From an uncultured Lachnobacterium sp. (GTDB lineage: Bacteria > Bacillota > Clostridia > Lachnospirales > Lachnospiraceae): DNA of 6,099 nt. The notes under the pieces are model-generated. The model searched no databases and was not told the DNA's origin. It saw only the letters and a program-made list of their open reading frames with translations. Shown one piece after another: positions 1 through 5,458 of the stretch. The stretch covers positions 1-6,099 of the forward strand of contig URSS01000072.1 of NCBI GenBank assembly GCA_900550545.1, written 5' to 3'. Position numbers and translations under genes: made by a program. Numbering within the stretch: the first letter of the stretch is position 1; every line of letters begins with the position of its first letter.

Positions 1-225
1 GGTGTGAATACGATTCCTTCCTATCGTAGAAAAGGCTATGCAGGTGAACTGATCCGGAGAGCCATTGAGGATGCCAGGGCGCAGGGAAGAAAAGGACTGG
101 TCTTAACCTGCAAGGACAGGCTTATTCCTTATTATTCAAAGTTTGGCTTGGTATTGGAAGGGGTATCGGAGTCAGTTCATGGCAATGTAGTGTGGAACCA
201 GATGAGACTGACTTTCCCGGCATAA
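1..225 (+). CDS. GNAT-family N-acetyltransferase, C-terminal part (cut by window edge)
   Basis: The reading frame is already open at base 1 and stops at TAA 223-225, so only the C-terminal 74 residues or so are visible. The stretch begins NTIPSYRRKGYAGELIRRA, which fits the acetyl-CoA pyrophosphate-binding motif A of GNAT enzymes (R-x-x-G-x-A/G followed by a helix). It continues into a beta strand (GLVLTCKDR) and then YYSKFGLV, the usual motif B pattern of an aromatic pair before a Gly-containing turn. GNAT proteins transfer an acetyl group from acetyl-CoA to an amine; the substrate cannot be told from this fragment. The GTG at 4-6 is unlikely to be the true start, because motif A normally sits about 70-90 residues into the protein. 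It looks like an ordinary chromosomal gene upstream of the rearranged region. Confidence 0.85.
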   Translation, partial: GVNTIPSYRRKGYAGELIRRAIEDARAQGRKGLVLTCKDRLIPYYSKFGLVLEGVSESVHGNVVWNQMRLTFPA

Positions 226-233
226 TTGTATTT

Positions 234-262
234 TTGACATTTCAGGGAAATCATGGCACAAT
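234..262 (+). promoter_or_regulatory. Sigma-A promoter upstream of the methyltransferase remnant
   Basis: A perfect TTGACA -35 box (234-239) is followed after exactly 17 bp by CACAAT (257-262), a 4/6 match to the -10 consensus. It lies just after the acetyltransferase stop codon and about 28 bp before the likely ATG at 290. Transcription would therefore start near 269. This suggests the now-broken methyltransferase once had its own promoter. Confidence 0.55.
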
Positions 263-289
263 GAGTAAAGAGAATTTTGCACAGGAAAG

Positions 290-677
290 ATGAGGAATTA
301 TCATAATACAGGAAAAATGTCCTTATGTAGAGAAATGTGGAGCTTGTCATATGGGACAGACCACATATGAAGAAGAGCTGGCGGCCAAGAAAGAGCTGGT
401 GGAGAGCTATATCGGAAAGTACTGCAAAAACATCCATGATGTTGCTGGAATGTACTATCCTTTTCATTATAGTAATAAAGTCCATGCAGTGTTTGGAAGA
501 TTGAAGGATGAAGTCATTGCGGGAACATACAGCGAAGGAACACATACAATCGTGCCTATTGATAACTGTCTGATAGAGGATAACCAGGCGTCAGCCATTA
601 TCAAGACAGTGACAGAGCTGGCAAAGTCTTTTAAAATATCGGTATTTAGAGGAGAGCAATATGAAATTATTCTTTGA
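290..677 (+). pseudogene. RlmD/RumA-type 23S rRNA m5U methyltransferase, N-terminal fragment (frameshifted, truncated)
   Basis: In the frame ending at 677, reading back past the ATG at 351 gives CPYVEKCGACHMGQTTYEEE. This is the Cx5CxxC iron-sulfur signature of RlmD/RlmCD-type 23S rRNA (uracil-5-)-methyltransferases. Further on come YPFHYSNKVHAVFGR and VPIDNCLIED, both typical of the family, and the latter supplies the fourth cluster cysteine (codon 567-569). No standard start codon precedes CPYVEK in this frame. An ATG at 290 opens MRNYHNTGK in another frame and would join CPYVEK perfectly if the A5 run at 313-317 were A4, so I infer a one-base slippage frameshift. The family is normally about 400-450 residues. 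Here homology ends after SFKIS near base 640, and the SAM-binding catalytic domain is missing. The last codons overlap the next gene, so a deletion joined the two. Almost certainly inactive as a methyltransferase. Confidence 0.8.
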
Positions 678-795
678 AAAAGTTAGAACACCTAAAAAAG
701 ATATGTCTCTTAAAATACAGATAATGGTAACAATAGGAATAATCGTGTTTGGTTTTGCACTTGGTGTTTTCCAAATTATGCCACATTTTGGGTAA
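661..795 (+). pseudogene. Truncated small membrane protein, N-terminal fragment
   Basis: An ATG at 661, preceded by GGAGAG (650-655), opens 44 codons ending at TAA 793-795. After a basic, amphipathic start (residues 1-20, with KVRTPKKD) comes a hydrophobic segment, IMVTIGIIVFGFALGVF, that looks like the first transmembrane helix of a larger protein. It resembles small multi-pass membrane proteins of unknown function in Lachnospiraceae that begin in the same way and continue well beyond this helix; this is from memory and unconfirmed. The run after GVFQ (IMPHFG, stop) looks like foreign sequence from the adjoining IS91 remnant, so I read it as a gene cut at about 775. The start overlaps the tail of the methyltransferase fragment by 17 bp in another frame, which follows from the deletion between them. 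A real 44-residue single-helix protein cannot be excluded. Confidence 0.5.
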
Positions 796-841
796 TGAAA
801 ATTCCGATTTGTTGCTCAATTTCATATTTAAATTGTACCAA

Positions 842-858
842 GTCGCAGCTAGCGCGAC
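842..858 (+). repeat. Short hairpin at the left IS91 end
   Basis: GTCGC (842-846) and GCGAC (854-858) form a 5-bp stem around the 7-nt loop AGCTAGC. It sits in a short GC-rich patch (about 842-870) in otherwise AT-rich DNA, about 80 bp upstream of the recombinase start. Palindromes near the termini are typical of IS91-type rolling-circle elements, so this may belong to the former element end. The stem is short and no functional test is possible here. Confidence 0.35.
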
Positions 859-939
859 GGCTCGCCCCAGTTACGTGAAAATCACCACCTGTTTTTTGTG
901 ATGTTACTTTATCTTTCACTTATATCAGGAGGTTATTTC

Positions 940-1140
940 ATGGATTATTTAAAACGCTATTAAAAAATGATTTCTCTTCGTGGTCTTACCGACCATACAA
1001 TGAAATCTTACCAGACTTATATTTCTGTTTATCTCAATTATATCGAGAATACCCTTCACAAAACGCCTTCGCAGGTCTCTTACAAAGATCAGCGGCGGTT
1101 TCTTGAGATCCTTCAAAACAAACGGAATCTTTCTGACCGT
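940..1140 (+). pseudogene. IS91-associated tyrosine recombinase (phage-integrase SAM-like domain), N-terminal fragment with early stop
   Basis: An AGGAGG ribosome binding site (927-932) precedes ATG 940 by 7 nt. Translation gives MDYLKRY, then TAA (961-963), then KMISLRGLTDHTMKSYQTYI in the same frame. Intact homologues as I recall them read through with Leu at this point, so TTA to TAA is the likely nonsense mutation. The sequence is the N-terminal SAM-like, DNA-binding core of a tyrosine recombinase: RGLTDHT..SY..Y...YL, then VSYKDQRRFLEILQNKRNLSDR. Homology stops at about NLSDR. The central part and the whole catalytic domain (the R, HxxR and Tyr residues) are missing, and the frame runs straight into transposase sequence. 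Restarting at ATG 967 would allow a fusion peptide, but it could have no recombinase activity. Confidence 0.75.
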
Positions 1141-1362
1141 TACGCCATCCTTTCCAAACAGACGCTTGATTGTCTTGGAAAGTATACCCATCGAATTGCC
1201 ATCAGCAATCACCGCATTATCCGCATGGATGATGAAACCGTCACCTCCTTTGTAAAAGATTACCGAAACAAAGGAGAAATCGAAAATGGTGTAAACGAAG
1301 AGGCAGTTCACTGGAATGTCAAAACTGCTTTTTCGTTTACCCCATCATCGATTCTAACCTAA
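1141..1362 (+). pseudogene. IS91-family transposase, internal fragment
   Basis: Fused in frame to the recombinase piece is QTLDCLGKYTHRIAISNHRI followed by IRMDDETVTSFVKDYRNKG. This matches the conserved YLGRYTHRIAISNxRI block of IS91/IS801-type transposases, in the part of the protein after the HUH motif. The zinc-finger N-terminus, the HUH histidines and the catalytic tyrosines are absent. After about 1270 the translation (EIENGVNEEAVHWNV and on to the stop at 1360-1362) no longer resembles the family, so it is probably shifted or unrelated sequence. The frame's end overlaps the end of the convergent AraC gene by 9 bp, which is accidental. The same block recurs in the right-hand remnant with clearly different residues (GRYTHKVAISNSRIIS), so the two come from different element copies. 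Confidence 0.75.
1303..1333 (+). terminator. Weak terminator-like hairpin after the left IS91 remnant
   Basis: GCAGTT (1303-1308) can pair with AACTGC (1323-1328) across a 14-nt loop and is followed by five Ts (1329-1333). On the plus strand this has the form of an intrinsic terminator, but the stem is only 6 bp and the loop is large. It could limit plus-strand read-through into the convergent regulator gene. Confidence 0.25.
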
Positions 1363-2400
1363 AGAATTTTTACGTATATTATGAGGTGTTGCACCATATA
1401 TTTGTTTGAATTTTTGATAAAAAAAACCAATATTATGATATCCTGCCTGATGGCTGATCGCTTCAACTGATAAGTCTGTTGAAATAAGCAAATCATAAGC
1501 CCGATGTACTCTACTTTCCTGAATATAGTTTGATAAATTCATTTTCATCTCTTTTTTAAATAGACGATTTAGATAATCGGGATTGTAATTAAATTTTTCA
1601 GATATATCATTTACAGAGACTGTAGGTAATGTATTTTGTATGTACTCGCATATGGATTTTACAATTGCTGCATGTAACTCTTTTTTGTCAATTTGTGCAA
1701 TATGAATTTGATATTCTTTTGTAAGTAAATCAATAATGCGTTCTACGTATCCTATTAGAAGCCTTTTCTTGCCGGGAAGTTCGTCCATCAATTCTTGCAT
1801 AATCAACTCAAAAGTGGAAGCGGTTCTCGTTATTTTTTGCTTGATAGGTGAAAAAAGCATATATAAATATTCAGTTCTTTTTTGATTAATTAGCTTTTTG
1901 AGATAAAATGTATAATCCTCAGATGGTGATGAAATACTATACTGGTCAAAAAAGAGATCATCAATTCCTAAACATAGTATAACGGTGTTTTGAGTATAAA
2001 GATATTCGGAGTGTACTGTTTCTGTATTAATAAGACATATTTCATTGGAATGAAATGTAATGGATTTTCCACTGATCTGCATAGAAAGCGTACCTTCGAT
2101 AACAAAGATAAGCTCTACATAATTATGAGAATGTGCAGTAGTCTGCATTCCATTTGAAAATTGAATTTTAGCACAATGAATTTGTTTCACGTTCATAGGA
2201 AGATAGGCGATATGTTGTATACCTTCTATGGAAGTTGTCCATGCAGATATAGAAATTAAGTCCTGTAATCCTCGATGAAAACTGTTAAGAGTAGAAGCTA
2301 AGCCGCTATGCATGAATAAATATTGGTCATAATTCAAACTCTGTCCGGGAAAGAAGTTATTTTTTTCTACAAAATTGTTGATACTACTTTTCAGATTCAT
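1354..2400 (-). CDS. AraC-family transcriptional regulator with N-terminal cupin sensor domain
   Basis: This 348-residue regulator probably controls the divergent GH2 gene. Residues about 75-135 form a cupin-type sugar-sensing domain (TTAHSHNYVELIFVIEGTL; H90, H92 and E96 fit the cupin pattern). Residues about 245-345 form an AraC DNA-binding domain with two helix-turn-helix units: the first at about 261-282 (VSVNDISEKFNYNPDYLNRL) and the second at about 310-331, ending in the hallmark FYQKFKQIYGATP. Length and order match sugar-responsive AraC activators of Firmicutes. The start at 2400 is supported by GAGGAAAT a few bases upstream on the minus strand and by a promoter at 2457-2485. The gene is cytoplasmic and intact. 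Its coding DNA is noticeably AT-rich, more so than the second half of the GH2 gene. The inducer is not identifiable from sequence; a galactoside or glucuronide is plausible from the neighbour. Confidence 0.93.
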   Translation of the reverse strand: MNLKSSINNFVEKNNFFPGQSLNYDQYLFMHSGLASTLNSFHRGLQDLISISAWTTSIEGIQHIAYLPMNVKQIHCAKIQFSNGMQTTAHSHNYVELIFVIEGTLSMQISGKSITFHSNEICLINTETVHSEYLYTQNTVILCLGIDDLFFDQYSISSPSEDYTFYLKKLINQKRTEYLYMLFSPIKQKITRTASTFELIMQELMDELPGKKRLLIGYVERIIDLLTKEYQIHIAQIDKKELHAAIVKSICEYIQNTLPTVSVNDISEKFNYNPDYLNRLFKKEMKMNLSNYIQESRVHRAYDLLISTDLSVEAISHQAGYHNIGFFYQKFKQIYGATPHNIRKNSLG

Positions 2401-2456
2401 AGTATTTCCTCGAATGTTTTATTGGCAACCTAAATTTCAGAAATTATTACATAATT

Positions 2457-2485
2457 ATTATATGTCGGATTTGGTAAATGTGCAA
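2457..2485 (-). promoter_or_regulatory. Promoter of the AraC-family regulator
   Basis: Read on the minus strand, TTGCAC (2485-2480) and TATAAT (2462-2457) are separated by exactly 17 bp. The -10 is perfect and the -35 keeps the TTG core. Transcription would start near 2450, giving a leader of about 50 nt. One TGTCGG repeat (2463-2468) lies between the two boxes, directly against the -10, so binding there would be expected to interfere with the regulator's own transcription. Confidence 0.55.
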
Positions 2486-2533
2486 ACAATTTATTGTCGG
2501 CAAAAGAAATTGTATATATCAGGAAAATGTCGG
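2463..2533 (+). promoter_or_regulatory. Three phased TGTCGG repeats, candidate AraC-type operator array
   Basis: TGTCGG occurs at 2463-2468, 2495-2500 and 2528-2533, all in the same orientation, with start-to-start distances of 32 and 33 bp (about three helical turns). The outer copies share a longer core, ATGTCGGATT. Direct, helically phased half-sites are the usual target of AraC-family dimers. The first copy lies within the regulator promoter, and the third occupies the -35 position of the GH2 promoter, where a class II activator would contact RNA polymerase. The repeats are seen directly; the assignment to this regulator is inference. Confidence 0.55.
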
Positions 2534-2556
2534 ATTATTATATTGTAAAATATAAT
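2528..2556 (+). promoter_or_regulatory. Activator-dependent promoter of the GH2 gene
   Basis: A perfect TATAAT (2551-2556) lies 23 bp upstream of the GH2 ATG. Seventeen bp before it, where TTGACA would be expected, is TGTCGG (2528-2533), a very poor -35 but a copy of the operator repeat. This is the expected layout for a promoter that needs an activator. Transcription would start near 2563. The ribosome binding site AAGGAGG (2567-2573) is 5 nt from the ATG, so the untranslated leader would be very short. Confidence 0.55.
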
Positions 2557-2578
2557 AATAAGATTCAAGGAGGTAGAG

Positions 2579-4972
2579 ATGAAAAAAGTTGATTTTAATA
2601 AGGGATGGTTATTACAAAAGAATGGTAGTGCAAAGACGCAGGAAGTCAACCTTCCTCATGATGCGATGCTGGCGGAAGAGCGAAACAAGGATGTGTTGAC
2701 TGGTGGCGCAAGTGCATATTTTGATGGTGGAAAGTATTATTATAGAAAAAAATTAGTGTTGCCTGAGGAGTGGCGAAATAAGACAATGATTTTGTCATGC
2801 GAGGGCGTTTATCAAAATGCACAGGTCAGTGTAAATAATCAGGTTATTACAAAATGGCCATACGGATATTCTGGCTTTTACGTTGACATGACGGAGCATT
2901 TATCTCAGACAGACGAAAATATAATTGAGATCATTGCGGATAACGAAAAGGTACCAAACAGTAGATGGTATTCAGGAGGCGGCGTGTATCGAGAAGTAAA
3001 TCTGCTGATCGCGGGGCAATCCTACATAAAACCGGAAGGGGTTAGGGTTACAACAACAGGAAACGGTCAGGTGCAGGTCTTAACAGATATAGTCGGAGAG
3101 GGAGATGTTGAGGTTGAGATTCTGGATGGAATGAAAGCTGTTGCATCGGGAACAGGCAGGAAATTGGATTTGATCATAAAAGATCCTGTTTTATGGGATG
3201 AAGAAAATCCACATTTATATACTTGTAAAGTTATGTTAAAAGAAAAAGAGCAAAAGATAGATGAAGAGACGATACGCTTTGGGATACGGACTTTGGCATG
3301 GAGTGGGAAAGGATTTTTTGTAAATGGAAAGGAGACTTTGCTAAGGGGAGCATGTATCCATCATGACAATGGGATTCTTGGAGCCTGCGGATTTAAGGAT
3401 GCAGAATACAGGCGTATTAAGATTTTGAAAGAAGCGGGATTTAATGCAATTAGAAGTTCCCATAATCCTGTCTCAAAGGCAATGCTGGATGCCTGTGATG
3501 AGTTGGGAATCTATGTTATGGATGAACTCTGTGATTACTGGCTGATTCATAAAAATCCATATGACCATGCCGGAGATACGTTTTTACAGTGGTGGAAGAA
3601 GGATGTGGATGCTATGATCGGAAAAGATTATAACCATCCTTCGGTGATTATGTACTCTATCGGAAACGAAATCTCCGAGCTTGGTACGCTGGAAGGACAG
3701 AAACTCTGTAAGGAAATATCAGATTATGTAAGACGAGCAGATGAAACAAGGGCTGTCACTTGTGGGATTAATTTAATGCTGGCGTCTATGGCAGCAAAAG
3801 GCAGTGGCATTTATGGGGAAAAAAAGAACGGAAAGGAAAATAAAAATGGTAGCATGGCTATGGACAGTATGCCGACCAGTGCGCTTTACAATGTTCTGAT
3901 GAATAAGATGGGAGGCGTGATTGATAAGATGGCTTCCAAACCGGCAGCTGATAAAGTTTGTGATATTATTGATCCTTTTTTGGATATACCGGGATATAAT
4001 TATGCGACTTCGCGATATGAAAAAGAAGCTCAGAACCATCCGGAACGGTGTATTGTAGGGTCGGAAACTCTGCCCCTTTCCCTGTATAAAAACTGGCAGC
4101 TAGTTAAAAAATGTGCAAACCTGATTGGTGATTTTATGTGGACGGGCTGGGACTACCTTGGGGAGACCGGGCTTGGTACAATCAGATATGTTAAAAAAGA
4201 AACCGGTGAGAACATCTATCCCGGACTGGCAATACTGGCAGGATGTGGCGTTATAGATATCTGCGGAATGCAAAGACCGGAGACGGGATGGAACAGGATA
4301 ATCTGGGGATTGCAGGATAAACCGGTCATTGCGGTTGATCCGGTTATAAACGGCAAATACAAACGGGCATCATCTATGTGGCGGAATACGGACGCGGTGG
4401 AAAGCTGGTCATGGGAAGGCTGCGAAGGCTGCAAAACCAATGTTACCGTTTATACATCCGCACCAAAAGCGGAGTTATATTGTAATGGAAAAAGGATTGC
4501 CTCGGCAAAGGTGAAGGAGTGTAAGGCAGTCTTTAAAAGGATTGAATATGTTCCGGGAACGCTTTCTGCCATTGTGTATGATGAAAACGGTAAAGAAATT
4601 GACAGGGCAGAGCTGTTTTCCGCCATTGGAAAAACAATGATACAGCTTGCATGCGACAAGCAGAAAATAAGAAGCAATGGGCAGGATTTATGTTTTATTG
4701 AGGTTTCTCTTATCGGTGAGAACGGAATAATAAAAGCATCGGCAGATCAAATGTTGACCGTTCAGGTAGAGGGAAGTGGTGTTTTACAGGGGTTTGGATC
4801 GGCAGTTCCCAATACAAATGAAAATTTTACAGATGGCAGATACAGAACGTATCATGGAAGGGCCCTTATAGCGGTAAGGGCTGGATATGAACCCGGAGAA
4901 ATAAAAGTTACTGTAAAGGGGGAAGGGCTTAGAGATAGAGAAACTAAAATTTCTGTTGTCGGTACATTATAA
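2579..4972 (+). CDS. Glycoside hydrolase family 2 enzyme (beta-galactosidase/beta-glucuronidase type), cytoplasmic
   Basis: This 797-residue retaining beta-glycosidase hydrolyses a terminal beta-linked sugar, most likely galactose or a related sugar. Domains in order: N-terminal jelly-roll (about 1-165, with YYYRKKLVLPEEW and RWYSGGGVYREV); Ig-like domain (about 168-240); TIM barrel (about 245-560, with LLRGACIHHDNG, AIRSSHNPVSKAMLDACDEL and WTGWDYLGE); a DUF4982-like domain (about 615-675, VTVYTSAPKAELYCNGKRIA); and a C-terminal Ig-like domain (about 684-797). The acid/base is E364 in SIGNEISE and the likely nucleophile is E496 in IVGSETLPL. They are 132 residues apart, against 76 in E. coli LacZ (E461/E537), because of an insertion at about 390-485. 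There is no signal peptide or membrane segment, so the enzyme is intracellular. AAGGAGG 5 nt upstream fixes the start. It is divergent from the AraC regulator. Exact substrate cannot be settled from sequence alone. Confidence 0.95.
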   Translation: MKKVDFNKGWLLQKNGSAKTQEVNLPHDAMLAEERNKDVLTGGASAYFDGGKYYYRKKLVLPEEWRNKTMILSCEGVYQNAQVSVNNQVITKWPYGYSGFYVDMTEHLSQTDENIIEIIADNEKVPNSRWYSGGGVYREVNLLIAGQSYIKPEGVRVTTTGNGQVQVLTDIVGEGDVEVEILDGMKAVASGTGRKLDLIIKDPVLWDEENPHLYTCKVMLKEKEQKIDEETIRFGIRTLAWSGKGFFVNGKETLLRGACIHHDNGILGACGFKDAEYRRIKILKEAGFNAIRSSHNPVSKAMLDACDELGIYVMDELCDYWLIHKNPYDHAGDTFLQWWKKDVDAMIGKDYNHPSVIMYSIGNEISELGTLEGQKLCKEISDYVRRADETRAVTCGINLMLASMAAKGSGIYGEKKNGKENKNGSMAMDSMPTSALYNVLMNKMGGVIDKMASKPAADKVCDIIDPFLDIPGYNYATSRYEKEAQNHPERCIVGSETLPLSLYKNWQLVKKCANLIGDFMWTGWDYLGETGLGTIRYVKKETGENIYPGLAILAGCGVIDICGMQRPETGWNRIIWGLQDKPVIAVDPVINGKYKRASSMWRNTDAVESWSWEGCEGCKTNVTVYTSAPKAELYCNGKRIASAKVKECKAVFKRIEYVPGTLSAIVYDENGKEIDRAELFSAIGKTMIQLACDKQKIRSNGQDLCFIEVSLIGENGIIKASADQMLTVQVEGSGVLQGFGSAVPNTNENFTDGRYRTYHGRALIAVRAGYEPGEIKVTVKGEGLRDRETKISVVGTL

Positions 4973-5005
4973 GGGTAGTACATATCGGAATTACTTGCTT
5001 GTCAT

Positions 5006-5041
5006 AGTGGATACTATGTAAAGCTTTACATAGTATCCACT
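5006..5041. repeat. Perfect 36-bp palindrome between GH2 gene and right IS91 remnant
   Basis: The arm AGTGGATACTATGTAAAG (5006-5023) is followed without a gap by its exact reverse complement (5024-5041), centred on AAGCTT. There is no T-run on the plus strand, so it is not a standard intrinsic terminator, although it could still protect or end the GH2 transcript 34 bp after the stop. The right arm runs straight into IS91 coding sequence: its last bases read S-I-H and continue C-I-V-S-G-G, matching the conserved HUH-region text of IS91 transposases. The palindrome therefore sits on the mobile-element junction. Confidence 0.85.
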
Positions 5042-5458
5042 GCATCGTATCCGGCGGCATTACAACGGATGGGAAGATCCGTAAATCAAAAGGAAAGTTT
5101 TTTATCCCCGTGTTTGTGTTACGGGATAAATTTAAGGGAAAATTCCTATACCATCTGAATGCCTTGTACCAGTCAGGGATTCTGAAAGTCCCCTTTTCCC
5201 TCTCCGAGCAGGAAGCATACTTTTGCTGGAATACCTTTAAAGACTCCCTCTATCAGAAAGACTGGTGCCCTTATATCAAAGAAACATTCAATGGATTTGG
5301 CAATGCAATCGAATATCTTGGACGCTATACCCACAAGGTTGCTATCTCTAACAGCCGGATCATTTCTGTCACGGAAATCCAAAAATCTGAAGCTTATTTT
5401 TAAACTTCAAGGATATCAGAAGTTTAAGCAGCGGTATGCCAGTCTCGGAATGACGGAT
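5032..5458 (+). pseudogene. Right IS91-family transposase remnant (internally deleted, frameshifted)
   Basis: The first frame reads SIHCIVSGGITTDGKIRK, continues through RDKFKGKFLYHLNALYQSG and YQKDWCPYIKETFNGFGNAIEYLGRYTHKVAISNSRI to ISVTE, and stops at 5401-5403. This is the middle of an IS91/IS801-type transposase: the IHC is the trace of the HUH (HxH) motif, followed by the conserved CPYIKETFNG..AIEYLGRYTH block. From about 5378 the family's C-terminal text continues in another frame as KNLKLIFKLQGYQKFKQRY. The part that should lie between them (the region around RRFLMHVLP in relatives) is missing, so an internal deletion also shifted the frame. The N-terminal zinc-binding region is absent, as is anything after about SLGMTDLL, where the tRNA fragment begins. 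Nonfunctional. Same orientation as the left remnant but a different copy. Confidence 0.8.

Larger units (their letters stand above)
842..1353 (+). mobile_element. Left IS91-family remnant (recombinase start fused to transposase core)
   Basis: This block holds a GC-rich left end with a small hairpin (842-858), the start of an IS91-associated tyrosine recombinase (940 to about 1140) and a central piece of an IS91-type transposase (about 1141-1270). IS91 elements move by rolling-circle transposition using a HUH (Y2) transposase. In many Clostridia versions a short recombinase-like gene sits directly upstream of the transposase, the same order as here. Most of both genes is gone, so the element cannot move by itself. 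Its outer limits are approximate: the left end lies somewhere in about 775-842 and the right end between about 1270 and the regulator stop at 1354. Confidence 0.7.

Noticed and set aside
177..545. A 122-codon open frame on the minus strand
   Set aside because: It runs antisense to clear GNAT and methyltransferase coding sequence, and its translation resembles no family I know. It is a shadow frame.
842..870. Second copy of the tRNA-Arg attachment sequence at the left element
   Set aside because: The patch AGCTAGCGCGAC looks loosely like AAGCGCTAGTT but does not align over more than a few bases, and no T arm follows.
949..1311. A 120-codon minus-strand frame opposite the left IS91 remnant
   Set aside because: The opposite strand encodes recognisable recombinase and transposase motifs, while this frame has none and no ribosome binding site.
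3773..4677. Several minus-strand frames inside the GH2 gene
   Set aside because: The plus strand carries a continuous 797-residue enzyme with all its domains; these frames are antisense by-products of codon bias.
5006..5041. Standard rho-independent terminator of the GH2 gene
   Set aside because: The palindrome is not GC-rich, has no loop and is not followed by a T-run. It might still affect transcript ends, so it is listed as a repeat instead.
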